Origin: Phycisphaerales bacterium
GTDB taxonomy: Bacteria > Planctomycetota > Phycisphaerae > Phycisphaerales > UBA1924
DNA length: 64,000 bases
Assembly (NCBI GenBank): GCA_020846975.1
Contig: JADLCX010000026.1
Location: 34,613 to 98,612, forward strand
Reading direction: 5' to 3'
Below, piece by piece: positions 34,412-42,642 of the stretch (within the stretch, counting starts at the first letter, position 1; each line of letters begins with the position of its first letter). The notes below the pieces were generated by a model. That model did not search any database, was not told the origin of the DNA, and saw only the letters and a program-made list of their open reading frames with translations. The translations under genes were made by a program, and so were the position numbers.

Positions 34412-34491
34412 GCGTCGGGCTGTGGGCGGGGGCGGGCGGTGAATCGAGCGATCCGGGCAATGATAGCGTTGCGGCCCGCGGCCCTGTCCGC

Positions 34492-35571
34492 TCAGACCGG
34501 CTCGGGGATCAGGTCGAACCAGCCCTTGCCGTTTTCCCGGACGCGGACCAGCGGGTGTCCGGGCTCGTGGTCAAGGCACAGCACCCAGCCGCCCCGCGCG
34601 GCCTCGGAGAGGAACCACCGCCGCGTGAGCATCGAGGTGTACGGCTCGACGTCGTAGGACAGCGAGTAGGCCGCCCCGAGGTGGTTCACCGTGGGCATGA
34701 CATCGGGTGTGAAGACGATGGTCCGTCCCTTCCCCCCCCCACCTCCCTCCCCCGCATCCGACCCCGGCTCCGTAAAGCGCATCGCCTGCTGGCCCCAGGT
34801 ATGACCGGGGACCAGGAACGTGCTGATCCCCGCGCCGGGCCAGAGCTCGGTCTGCCGTAGTTCGACGGGTGACTGCGGGTCCTCATCGCGGTCGGGCGTG
34901 CGGCCGGGCGGGAAGGGGCGAGGCGAGTCGATCAACCGCAGTCTTGACTCGATCGGTCGGAGGTGGTCGGGGTAGTAGGTCTTGGTCATCACCGAGCGAT
35001 TGGCCGTGGCATCGGCCCACTCGCGCGCCTGGACATACACCACCGCGTTGGGGAACGTGAGGCAGCACCCGCCGGTCTGCGAAGAACCCCCGCCGCCGTC
35101 GCTGTTCGGAGGGCAGAGCCAGGCGGGTGTCTCGCCCGGCCTCGCCAGCCGCGTGAGCGCGCCGGCGTGGTCGAAGTGCAGGTGGCTGACCACCACGGCG
35201 TCGATCGACTCGGGCGTCGCGCCGACCTCCGCCAGCGCATCGACGATGGTCCGCACGCGGCCGGTCGCGGGGTTGGTCTGGATCGAGAACACCTCGCGCA
35301 TCTTCGGGTCGAGCTTGTCACCCGTGCCGACTTCGAGCAGCACGCGCTTCGGGCCATCTCCCGGCCCGACGCGATCGAGCAGCAGGCAGTTGTGCTGGAC
35401 CGTGATCCGTCCCTTGTCGTCGGTCGGGACCGACCTGGCCCAGACGACCCGCGGTACGAGGCCGAACATGCTGCCGCCGTCGAGTCTGAACTCGCCGGCG
35501 CGGAGGAGGCGGAAGTTCCAGCGCGCTGGTGGAGGCGGCGAGGAGGAGCTGGCGGGCGCGTGCTCGGGCAT
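34492..35571 (-). CDS. Metallo-beta-lactamase-fold hydrolase
   Basis: 359 residues. The zinc-binding signature HLHFDHAGAL (HxHxDH) follows SIDAVVV near residue 125; a third ligand His is in FLVPGHTWGQQAMRF, the Asp in FTPDVMPT, and a terminal His in LCLDHEPGHPLVRV. Long inserts separate these blocks, including a Gly-rich run encoded by C9 at 34732-34740. The architecture matches lactonase/quorum-quenching-like and general hydrolase members; the substrate cannot be read. The ATG at 35571 is used; a start 7 codons upstream (35592) is also possible. Confidence 0.84.
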   Translation of the reverse strand: MPEHAPASSSSPPPPARWNFRLLRAGEFRLDGGSMFGLVPRVVWARSVPTDDKGRITVQHNCLLLDRVGPGDGPKRVLLEVGTGDKLDPKMREVFSIQTNPATGRVRTIVDALAEVGATPESIDAVVVSHLHFDHAGALTRLARPGETPAWLCPPNSDGGGGSSQTGGCCLTFPNAVVYVQAREWADATANRSVMTKTYYPDHLRPIESRLRLIDSPRPFPPGRTPDRDEDPQSPVELRQTELWPGAGISTFLVPGHTWGQQAMRFTEPGSDAGEGGGGGKGRTIVFTPDVMPTVNHLGAAYSLSYDVEPYTSMLTRRWFLSEAARGGWVLCLDHEPGHPLVRVRENGKGWFDLIPEPV

Positions 35572-35705
35572 GACCCGAGCGTATCGCCTCATCGCGCCGG
35601 CCGCGCATCCGGAGATTCACGGCCCAAACGCCGCCCGAGGCCGCGCGGCTGGGTGACCGCTTCAGCGCGCGAGGCCCGCATCGTCCGACAACACGAACGT
35701 TCACA

Positions 35706-35770
35706 CGGCAAACACGATGTTGAACGGCCAGAACATCGTCTCGATGGGCCAAGACATCGTGTTTTTGGCC
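35706..35770. repeat. Short GGCC-phased repeats with an 11-bp inverted repeat
   Basis: GGCCA recurs at 35726, 35747 and 35767 (spacing 21 and 20), with a degenerate GGCA at 35707. Two copies of GGCCARRACATCGT are direct repeats 21 bp apart. AAACACGATGT (35710-35720) is a perfect inverted repeat of ACATCGTGTTT (35754-35764), and AACATCGT lies between. It is in the 272-nt gap upstream of the MBL gene and downstream of the aldo/keto reductase gene. Confidence 0.65.
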
Positions 35771-35843
35771 ACCAACCACACGCCGCATGGTCGTATCCGC
35801 GACTGTTGACCAACTTCTGATGCTCGCAGGGGCGTTTCGCCGT

Positions 35844-36872
35844 TCACGCTCCGAACAACTCACGCAACCAGACGACATCCGCCGGGCTCATCGGCCCATC
35901 GGCCGCCGCGCGGACATTGCTGCGCGCCTGCCGGGCGTTGCGGAAGCCGGGGATCGCCGAGCACACGTTCTCGTGACCCAGCACCCACCGGCTTGCGATG
36001 GAGGACAGGATCGCGGGCTGCTCCTCGGGCGGTTTCCCGGCCGCGCCGAAACGCTCCTTCACCTTCGCCAGCCGTTCGCGGACCTTGCGCAGGGTTTCGG
36101 GCGCGAAGTCCTTGCGGTTGGCGCGGTGCTCGCCCGCGCCGAACTTCGGCGGGTCATCAGGGTCGAACCTGTCGAGCAGGATGCCCTGGTCCAGCGGGCC
36201 GAAGGCGACGAACGTGCACCCGTGCCGCGCCATCAGTTCCTGAGTGGGCGAGCCCGGGCGGATGAAGTCGGGGTAGCGAAGGTTGGCCTTGTTCTGCAGG
36301 ACATCGGGCCTGAGCACGGGAACAGCGCGGGCGAAGTCGTCGTGCGAATACGCTGACTGCCCGATCGCACGCACCTTCCCCTCGCTCACCAGCGCCCGCA
36401 TCGTCGCCGCGGCCTCGTGCAGGTAGTCGTGCATCTGGCCGTCGTACCCCGGCCCGATGTACGTCCCGTGGTGGAAGTAGTAGATGTCGAGATGATCGAC
36501 GCCCAGGTTCCGCAGCGACTGCTCGCACTGATTTCGAATGTGCGGCGGATCAAACGCCCACGGCGCGGTGCCGCGGAAGTGTCCCACCTTGCTCGCGATC
36601 ACCTGCGTCTCGCGCTTGACACCGAGCTTCTTCAAACACTGCCCCAGCAGCCGCTCCGCGCGCCCGTTCCCGTAGTTGTCGGCATTGTCCCAATGGTTCA
36701 CGCCCGCATCAAGCCCGGCCTTGATCCCATCGAGTACCTCGCCCTCATCCACCTTGGCCCAACCGATCGACACGCCCGAATCCGCCGACCAGTTCGGCCC
36801 GCCCATGGTCCAGCAGCCGAAGCCGATCTCGGACACCTTGATGTTGGTCTTGCCGATGGGTCGGTAGCGCAT
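35844..36872 (-). CDS. Aldo/keto reductase
   Basis: 342 residues with the AKR (beta/alpha)8 barrel. MRYRPIGKTNIKVSEIGFGC begins the fold, GVNHWDNADNYGNGRAERLLGQ carries the catalytic Asp and Tyr, VIASKVGHF the Lys, and LDIYYFHHGTY the His (HH in place of the usual xxH). GKVRAIGQSAYS and SRWVLGHENVCSAIPGFRN bind NADPH. These enzymes reduce carbonyls. The frame is open for 300 more codons upstream, but that part is antisense to the hydrolase gene at 37069. The start at 36872 was chosen from family alignment. Confidence 0.9.
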   Translation of the reverse strand: MRYRPIGKTNIKVSEIGFGCWTMGGPNWSADSGVSIGWAKVDEGEVLDGIKAGLDAGVNHWDNADNYGNGRAERLLGQCLKKLGVKRETQVIASKVGHFRGTAPWAFDPPHIRNQCEQSLRNLGVDHLDIYYFHHGTYIGPGYDGQMHDYLHEAAATMRALVSEGKVRAIGQSAYSHDDFARAVPVLRPDVLQNKANLRYPDFIRPGSPTQELMARHGCTFVAFGPLDQGILLDRFDPDDPPKFGAGEHRANRKDFAPETLRKVRERLAKVKERFGAAGKPPEEQPAILSSIASRWVLGHENVCSAIPGFRNARQARSNVRAAADGPMSPADVVWLRELFGA

Positions 36873-36913
36873 GGACAAGCGTACGACCGCCGATCGCCCG
36901 CCCGAGCACGCTT

Positions 36914-37055
36914 GGGTGTAATCCAAGTTTGTGGTGGCGAGAACCGGGGGCCGGGCACCCCGCCTCTCCGAGGCGGCCGGCGCGCCTTGCACGCCCCGTT
37001 CTCCGCCCGCGTCGGAGACGCGGAGTACCCGCCACCACGAACTTGGACGACACCC
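36914..37055. repeat. 142-bp element with 26-bp inverted ends
   Basis: Arms 36914-36939 and 37030-37055 match at 23 of 26 positions when one is reverse-complemented. Inside there are further dyads: AGAAC/GTTCT blocks (36940-36949 and 36994-37002) and a perfect CCGCCTC-tcc-GAGGCGG hairpin (36960-36976). It fills most of the gap between the divergent aldo/keto reductase and alpha/beta-hydrolase genes, and the right arm ends 14 nt before the hydrolase ATG. Confidence 0.78.
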
Positions 37056-37068
37056 GTATGCTTGGCGC

Positions 37069-37935
37069 ATGGACGGCGTGAAATGGATCGGCGGCGTACT
37101 CGTGCTGGGGCTCGAAGCGGCGTTGATGGGCGCGGGGGGGTGCGCTGGGGGGGGCGCGGGCACACCGATCCAGCCCGACAAGTCGAGCGCCGCCCGGGAA
37201 AGGGGCATCCTCCTGCGGACCGTGGCCGCGGAGCGGCGAGACAACAGGTACGCCGTGTATGTCCCTCCGAACCTCGATCTGGGCGCGCCGGCGCCGGCGA
37301 TCGTCTTCCTGCACGGCGCGGGCGAGTGCGGCGCGGATGGGCTGAGGCAACTCACGGTCGGCCTGCTCCCCGCCGCGCTGGGCAACGACGCGGTGTGGGG
37401 ACAGTTCATCATCATCCTGCCACAGAAGCCCCGCGTGGAGGATTCGTGGTCGCGGCACGAAGAACTCGTGCTTGCCTGCCTGGACGCCACGACACGGGAG
37501 TGCGGCATCGACCCGGCGCGGGTGTACCTGACGGGTCTCTCGCAGGGCGGCGCAGGTACGTGGGCCATCGCGGCGGACCATCCCGAACTCTTCGCGGCGA
37601 TTGCGCCCGTGTGCGGCTTTGTCGGCAACCCGCGCAAGCCGCCGAGCGAGGACGATGCCGCGGCCCGGTCCCGCATCGCCGCCTCGCTCGCGGCCGCGAA
37701 GATGCCCGTCTGGGCGTTCCACGGCGAGAAGGACGATGTCGTGCGGCCTGAGCAGATGCGAGAACTCATCGGCGCCCTCACTACGGCGGGCTGGACCGGC
37801 GATGTGCGTGCAACGTACTACGCCGAGGCGAACCACAACTCGTGGGACAAGGCCTACCGAGACGATGGCCCCGCGCTCGCCAAGTGGTTCCTCTCCCGGG
37901 TATCCAGCGTGTCCGAGGCGGGGGCCAAGCGATAA
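37069..37935 (+). CDS. Alpha/beta hydrolase (prolyl-oligopeptidase/esterase-like), exported
   Basis: 288 residues. The N-terminus MDGVKWIGGVLVLGLEAALM followed by GAGGCAGG looks like a signal peptide, possibly a weak lipobox, encoded through G7 and G8 runs. The core has PAPAIVFLHGAGECG (oxyanion loop), VYLTGLSQGGAGTW (nucleophile Ser in GLSQG), PVWAFHGEKDDVV (acid Asp) and YYAEANHNSWDKAY (His). This is the layout of PHB-depolymerase/feruloyl-esterase-like 'predicted peptidase' proteins. The substrate is unknown. The ATG lies just after the inverted-repeat element, so its leader may contain half a hairpin. Confidence 0.85.
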   Translation: MDGVKWIGGVLVLGLEAALMGAGGCAGGGAGTPIQPDKSSAARERGILLRTVAAERRDNRYAVYVPPNLDLGAPAPAIVFLHGAGECGADGLRQLTVGLLPAALGNDAVWGQFIIILPQKPRVEDSWSRHEELVLACLDATTRECGIDPARVYLTGLSQGGAGTWAIAADHPELFAAIAPVCGFVGNPRKPPSEDDAAARSRIAASLAAAKMPVWAFHGEKDDVVRPEQMRELIGALTTAGWTGDVRATYYAEANHNSWDKAYRDDGPALAKWFLSRVSSVSEAGAKR

Positions 37936-37944
37936 CCGACATGC

Positions 37945-39156
37945 TCACGCAGCCACCTCGTCCGCCCTCCCCCCCGCCTCTGGCCGCACGAACAGCCGCG
38001 CCACGAGCACGACGCCCAGCCCCGGCACGAGCCACACCGCCTCGCGCTCGATGAACCCCATCCAATAGCACGGCGCGGCCAGCAAACACGCGACGCCCAG
38101 CACCGCCCGCTTCCGTCGCGTCGGCCGCTGCGTCCCCATCTCTCCGCGCGCGGGGATCATGCACAGCCACACGTACGCCGGAAAGACCAGACCGTAGAAG
38201 GACATGAAGAGGCGGTAGGCGATCTCGAAGCCGGTCATGGCACCAGAGAGGCCGTCGCGCCAGCGAGCAAGCACAACCCCCGCACCGAGCATCACCGTGG
38301 CGGCGATTACCGCACCCATGAGTTGGGTCTCGGCCCGTACCCGAGCCGGCTTCTCGCCTTCATCCTCGCTCGCCGGCCTTGCGAGTTCGTCCATGTGGAC
38401 CCAGATCGTGAAACTCAACTGCGCCGCGATGTGCAGCAGGATCGCCGCCGCGCCGGCTCGGTTGGCGGGAAACGAGCCGCCGCGAAGCACGCCGAGCGCG
38501 AACGACGCGTACAGCAGCGTCCCCACGATCATCGCCAGGAACAGGACACCAAAGCCGAGAGAGAACGCGGACCGCGACTGAGCATCGGTTGTTTCCGCAC
38601 GTGCTCGCAGGAACGTCAGGTCGAGATAGGGACAGAGCGCGAAGCCGAACACGCACACGGGTGCGAGGTACAGGACGGATTCATCGGGCAGGACTCCCGA
38701 TTCAGGCGGGATCGTCAGGTCGCCCGCTCGCCAAGCAACCGCGAGAGCCGCGGCGGAACCGAGCCACGCACCCACCGCGCCCCAACCGCGAAACCCGAGC
38801 GTGCCTCCGATCACGATCGCCGCGATGATCCAGAGCACCGGGCCGATCTGAGAGAGCGACATCAGAAAGAACAACTGGAACGCGATCGTGACCACCGAGA
38901 ACCACTTGCACGCACCCGCGTGCGCCGCCCTGATCCGTCGCGCGGCCTGGGCCGATCGCAGCACCCAGCCCATCGCCGCCGCGCCGATGACGTTGGGCAC
39001 GCCGAACACCACGAACCCCCAGACGCCGTAGTCGCGGACCAGCAGCACCGGCAGGAACATGCCGATGCACCACGTCCACGAGCACGCGAGGTACGCGGCC
39101 CAACCGAGGGTCTTCACCCACGATGACCCGGCTGCGGATGGCTGCGGTTCGGACAC
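37945..39156 (-). CDS. Polytopic membrane protein of unknown function
   Basis: 403 residues with roughly eleven hydrophobic helices (for example LACSWTWCIGMFLPVLLV, WFSVVTIAFQLFFLMSL, VLWIIAAIVIGGTLGF and LYLAPVCVFGFALCPYLDL) and short charged loops. One longer cytoplasmic or periplasmic loop (ELARPASEDEGEKPARVRAE) follows the seventh or eighth helix. No transporter or enzyme motif was recognised. It is convergent with the hydrolase gene (9-nt gap) and 36 nt downstream of argC on the same strand. Confidence 0.8.
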   Translation of the reverse strand: MSEPQPSAAGSSWVKTLGWAAYLACSWTWCIGMFLPVLLVRDYGVWGFVVFGVPNVIGAAAMGWVLRSAQAARRIRAAHAGACKWFSVVTIAFQLFFLMSLSQIGPVLWIIAAIVIGGTLGFRGWGAVGAWLGSAAALAVAWRAGDLTIPPESGVLPDESVLYLAPVCVFGFALCPYLDLTFLRARAETTDAQSRSAFSLGFGVLFLAMIVGTLLYASFALGVLRGGSFPANRAGAAAILLHIAAQLSFTIWVHMDELARPASEDEGEKPARVRAETQLMGAVIAATVMLGAGVVLARWRDGLSGAMTGFEIAYRLFMSFYGLVFPAYVWLCMIPARGEMGTQRPTRRKRAVLGVACLLAAPCYWMGFIEREAVWLVPGLGVVLVARLFVRPEAGGRADEVAA

Positions 39157-39192
39157 GGGGCCAGTGTAGCGGAACGCGGTGCGCCCGTTCGT

Positions 39193-40281
39193 TCACATCA
39201 GACCTTCGGTCTCATCCAATCCCAGCATGAGGTTGGCGTTCTGCACCGCCTGCCCGCTGGCGCCTTTCACAAGATTGTCCTCGACGCCCACGACGACGAC
39301 CCGCCCGCCGACGACGCGGGCGCTGAGGTGGACCATGTTGGTCCGCTGGACGTCGCGGAGCGTTGGAGCTTCAGCGCCTTCCCGCACCACCACGAACCGC
39401 TCGCCCCGGTACGCCTGCTTCAGGCAATCCTGAACACGGGCGGTGTCGATCCCGGCCCCAGCGGGCTCGGCGTAGATGGTTTCCAGGATGCCGCGTTCCA
39501 ACGGGAGCAGGTGGGGAACGAACAGAGGATCCCGGGAGCCCGCACCGACGGCGGCTGGGAGAGCCGTCGTGCCAAAGGTCCTCAGACTCTGCGCGATCTC
39601 CGGCTGGTGGCGGTGCACACCGATGCCGTACGCCGAGAAGTTCTCGTTGGCCTCGGGGTAGTGCAGGTTCTGCTTCGGTGATCGGCCCGCGCCGCTGACA
39701 CCACTGGCGGCGTTGATGACGATCGAGTCGGGAACGATCAGCCCGGTGCGGAGGAGCGGGACCAGCGCGAGCGCGGCGACCGTCGGGTAGCAGCCGGGGT
39801 TGGCGACAAGCGATGCACTGCGGACCTGCTCGCGGGCGAACTCGGTCAGGCCGTAAACGGCGTGCTCGAGGTTCTTGGGGTCGGTGTGGTGATGGCCATA
39901 GGCCCTCTCGTACACGGCCGTATCGCGGATTCGGTAGGCTGCGGAGAGGTCCACAACCTTGACTCCACGGGCGAGCAAGGGCGGCGCGTGCTCCATCGCG
40001 GCTTCGTGGGGCAGACAGAGGAACGCGAGCTTGCACCCCCCCCCTTCCGCCGCGATGGCGTCGTGGTCAATGGCGCGGCACTCCGCGCTCACGCCTTCGC
40101 CCATGCGTCCTGCAAGCCGCGGAAACTCGGCATCGATCCGCGGCGCGGGTGTTCGTGCGGAGCCGAGGTAGGCAACCCTCATCCGCGGGTGGCGTGCGAC
40201 GATCTCGATCAGTTCCAGCCCGGTGTAACCCGTAGGCCCGAGGATCGCGACGGGAGCGCGGCTGTCAGCATTCTTGGTCAT
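39193..40281 (-). CDS. argC: N-acetyl-gamma-glutamyl-phosphate reductase
   Basis: Third step of arginine synthesis: NADPH-dependent reduction of N-acetylglutamyl phosphate. 362 residues: APVAILGPTGYTGLELIEIV binds NADPH, AFLCLPHEAAMEHAPPLL follows, SLVANPGCYPTVAALALVPL has the catalytic Cys, and FVPHLLPLERGILETIY has the catalytic His region. SGVSGAGRSPK and NFSAYGIGVHRHQPEI are typical. A C9 run at 40036-40044 encodes Gly residues in EGGGCKLAF. No other arg gene is adjacent. Confidence 0.95.
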   Translation of the reverse strand: MTKNADSRAPVAILGPTGYTGLELIEIVARHPRMRVAYLGSARTPAPRIDAEFPRLAGRMGEGVSAECRAIDHDAIAAEGGGCKLAFLCLPHEAAMEHAPPLLARGVKVVDLSAAYRIRDTAVYERAYGHHHTDPKNLEHAVYGLTEFAREQVRSASLVANPGCYPTVAALALVPLLRTGLIVPDSIVINAASGVSGAGRSPKQNLHYPEANENFSAYGIGVHRHQPEIAQSLRTFGTTALPAAVGAGSRDPLFVPHLLPLERGILETIYAEPAGAGIDTARVQDCLKQAYRGERFVVVREGAEAPTLRDVQRTNMVHLSARVVGGRVVVVGVEDNLVKGASGQAVQNANLMLGLDETEGLM

Positions 40282-40311
40282 TGACGGATTGTTTGCATCT
40301 TCCGCGCGGCG

Positions 40312-41826
40312 TCAACCCCGGGATGCGGGCGTGGAAGATTTCGCGCGTTCCGCGCCGGCGGTTGCGGAGGCCGCGTTCGGCATCGCCACGGCTTCTATCG
40401 AAGGCCGCTCCTGGATGCGCCGCGTGATCTCGACGAACAGGGTGTCGTCCGCTGGCGGCCCTTCGCGGTGCTGCTCCACGATCCGAAGCAGTTGCGCCGT
40501 CAGCTCGGAACGTCCGGCGAGACACGCCGCGAGCGCCTTCTGGAAGCCGAAGACCCCCAGCATCCGGCCCTCGGGGTTGCGGGCTTCGATCGCCCCGTCT
40601 GTGTACGCGATCAGTGAATCGCCGGGCGAGAACCGAACGGTCTGCATGCCCGAGTCGAACTCTCCCGGCGCGGCCGCGCCGAGAACGTAGGCCGTCGCAC
40701 TCAGATCGATGATCGAGCCGTCGGCACCGCAGAGGAACGCGGGCGGGTGCCCGCCGCTGGCGTAGTCCAGCCGGTTGTTCTCGATGTCGACGCGCACGCA
40801 GAGCGCCGTGGCGAAGACCGAGTGACGGGCGAGCGTGAGGTGGACGTAGCGGTTGAGGGCGGCGAGCACATCCGCCGGACTGGCGTAGGGGTCCTCCGCG
40901 AACAACCGTTCGACTTCCCCGTAGAGCCGGTTGACGGTCAGTGCGGCCGCGATTCCGTGGCCCGTGACGTCGATGAGCAGGAAGTTGAACACCGGCTCGC
41001 CTTCGCCGCGGTCCAGGGGCGGTGGACTGAACCGCGCGTAGAGATAGTCGCCCCCGATCTGGAGCATCGGTTCGTAGCGGTACGAGAACGTGAGCGAGCC
41101 CTCGGAGATCGGCCTGGGGAAGAGGGCTTCGTGGATGCGACGGGCATCGACCAGCTCGCGGCGCATCTGCCCGTAGCGGTCCTGCAGAAAACGGAGCTTG
41201 AACTCCTCGGCACGCCGGCTTGTCTTGAACGCCGCGATAAGCAATCCCGGCACGGCGAGAAGACAGGCCACGATGATCCACGCGATGTCGCCGCCAACAC
41301 CGTGTTTGGCGGACGCGAACTGCAAGGCCGCGTGCAAGGGCAGGAGCACGAACATGGGGCGCAGCGCCTGCATCGGCGTCCAAGGGAGCAGCGTGCACGC
41401 CAGAACGTGGTAGGCGCCGAGGTACCACGCAAACCCCTCGGTGCGCAGCAGGAAGGCCGCGAGCAGATCGGCGATCCCTCGAAACACGAAGAACGCGAAG
41501 GTCAGCCGCAACAGTTGCCGTCGATTGTTCCGCCGCGCCGTGGCCTCTCGGAAGCACCAGAGGAACACGCAGATATCCGCGCTGATGATGAGGAGCAGTG
41601 CAAGGAAGCCCCAGTACCCGCCCCGCACTTCGATGAGCCGCTGGGCGGCGATCTCTCGATCCACACCGAGCGCGATCACCACAAAGCTGGCGATCGTAAC
41701 GACCAGGGCCAGGCCGTAGATGGTGGCGACCAGCCCGAGCAGCCATTGAAACCGCCTACGAAGCAGCCGCAACGTGTCGGCCTCGAACTCCTGACGCAGA
41801 TCCTGGGTGTAACTGACCTGGGACAT
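40312..41826 (-). CDS. SpoIIE-type PP2C phosphatase with N-terminal membrane domain
   Basis: 504 residues. Residues 25-200 contain five or six transmembrane helices (GLVATIYGLALVVTIASFVV, GFLALLLIISADICVFLW, WYLGAYHVLACTLL and others). A linker helix (LKLRFLQDRYGQMRRELVDARRIHEALFP) joins to a C-terminal SpoIIE/PP2C catalytic domain. IGGDYLYARF, FNFLLIDVTGHGIAAAL, YASGGHPPAFL, FSPGDSLIAYTDGAIEARN and GPPADDTLFVEI carry the metal-binding aspartates. Such proteins dephosphorylate anti-sigma antagonists in partner-switching pathways; no anti-sigma or STAS gene is adjacent. The likely signal is sensed at the membrane. Confidence 0.88.
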   Translation of the reverse strand: MSQVSYTQDLRQEFEADTLRLLRRRFQWLLGLVATIYGLALVVTIASFVVIALGVDREIAAQRLIEVRGGYWGFLALLLIISADICVFLWCFREATARRNNRRQLLRLTFAFFVFRGIADLLAAFLLRTEGFAWYLGAYHVLACTLLPWTPMQALRPMFVLLPLHAALQFASAKHGVGGDIAWIIVACLLAVPGLLIAAFKTSRRAEEFKLRFLQDRYGQMRRELVDARRIHEALFPRPISEGSLTFSYRYEPMLQIGGDYLYARFSPPPLDRGEGEPVFNFLLIDVTGHGIAAALTVNRLYGEVERLFAEDPYASPADVLAALNRYVHLTLARHSVFATALCVRVDIENNRLDYASGGHPPAFLCGADGSIIDLSATAYVLGAAAPGEFDSGMQTVRFSPGDSLIAYTDGAIEARNPEGRMLGVFGFQKALAACLAGRSELTAQLLRIVEQHREGPPADDTLFVEITRRIQERPSIEAVAMPNAASATAGAERAKSSTPASRG

Positions 41827-41871
41827 AGTCGGTCACAACGAATCGACCGGTGAGGCGAGCCTGTGCGGAGT

Positions 41872-42477
41872 CTACGTGGATCGGTTGGCGCCCGGAATCC
41901 ACTTGATGTCCGTCGCACCATCGCTGTTGGCGACCCGAGCGAGCACAAAGAGAAGGTCGCTGAGTCGGTTCAGGTAATGCACGGTCTGGCCGTTGGTCGG
42001 CCCGGGCTCCGCGAGCAGGAGCGAGACCACATCGCGCTCGGCCCTCCGTGTCACCGTCCTCGCTACATGAAGAGCCGCCGCGAAGGCCGAGCCGCCGGGC
42101 AGGACGAAGCTGTCGAGCGGACGAAGCCGTGCGTTGTATCGGTCGATCGCCGACTCCAGCCTCTGCGTCTGAGCGGGCGACACGCGAAGCCGCGTGCCCG
42201 GGGCTTCTTGCGGCCCGATCGGGCAGCACAGATCGGCCCCGACATCGAACAGGTCGTTCTGAATCGAGGACAGAAGCAAGACCAGCTCGCCCGCGAGCGG
42301 GAAGGGATGGGCGCCACGACCGCCCTCGGTGATCGCCATGCCGATGGCCGCGTTGCACTCATCCACCGCGCCATACGCCGCGACACGGAGATCGTGCTTC
42401 GGCACGCGCGTGCCGTCACCCAGGCCGGTCGTGCCGTCGTCTCCTGTGCGGGTGTAGATCCGATTGAGCTTGACCAT
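41872..42477 (-). CDS. Cob(I)yrinic acid a,c-diamide adenosyltransferase (PduO type)
   Basis: Transfers adenosyl from ATP to cob(I)alamin or its precursor to make coenzyme B12. 201 residues: KLNRIYTRTGDDGTTGLGDG is the ATP-binding N-terminus, AYGAVDECNAAIGMAI follows, FVLPGGSAFAAALHVARTVTRRAERDVV is the conserved C-terminal helix with RRAER, and LNRLSDLLFVLAR ends the fold. It lies downstream of the phosphatase's start region on the same strand (45-nt gap upstream of 41826) and is divergent from recJ. No cobalamin riboswitch was seen in the 165-nt upstream gap. Confidence 0.92.
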   Translation of the reverse strand: MVKLNRIYTRTGDDGTTGLGDGTRVPKHDLRVAAYGAVDECNAAIGMAITEGGRGAHPFPLAGELVLLLSSIQNDLFDVGADLCCPIGPQEAPGTRLRVSPAQTQRLESAIDRYNARLRPLDSFVLPGGSAFAAALHVARTVTRRAERDVVSLLLAEPGPTNGQTVHYLNRLSDLLFVLARVANSDGATDIKWIPGANRST

Positions 42478-42642
42478 TCTCGCGGGAACCTCGGCCAGGA
42501 CTGACGGCGACCCCCAGCACCCTCACCATCTCCAGTGCCGCCACAGTGTACCTCGACCGCGAGCGGTGGTTCACCCGTGCTCTCCTCAATCCGAGTTGCG
42601 AGCGTCCTTCAACATCGCCCGTGTTCGCGTACTGTTGACCCG

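Noticed and set aside
36873..37781. 300-codon upstream extension of the aldo/keto reductase frame
   Set aside because: Antisense to the alpha/beta hydrolase and lacking AKR features; the reductase starts naturally at 36872.
42478..42642. Cobalamin riboswitch upstream of the adenosyltransferase gene
   Set aside because: The gap lacks a recognisable B12-box or the long conserved fold.
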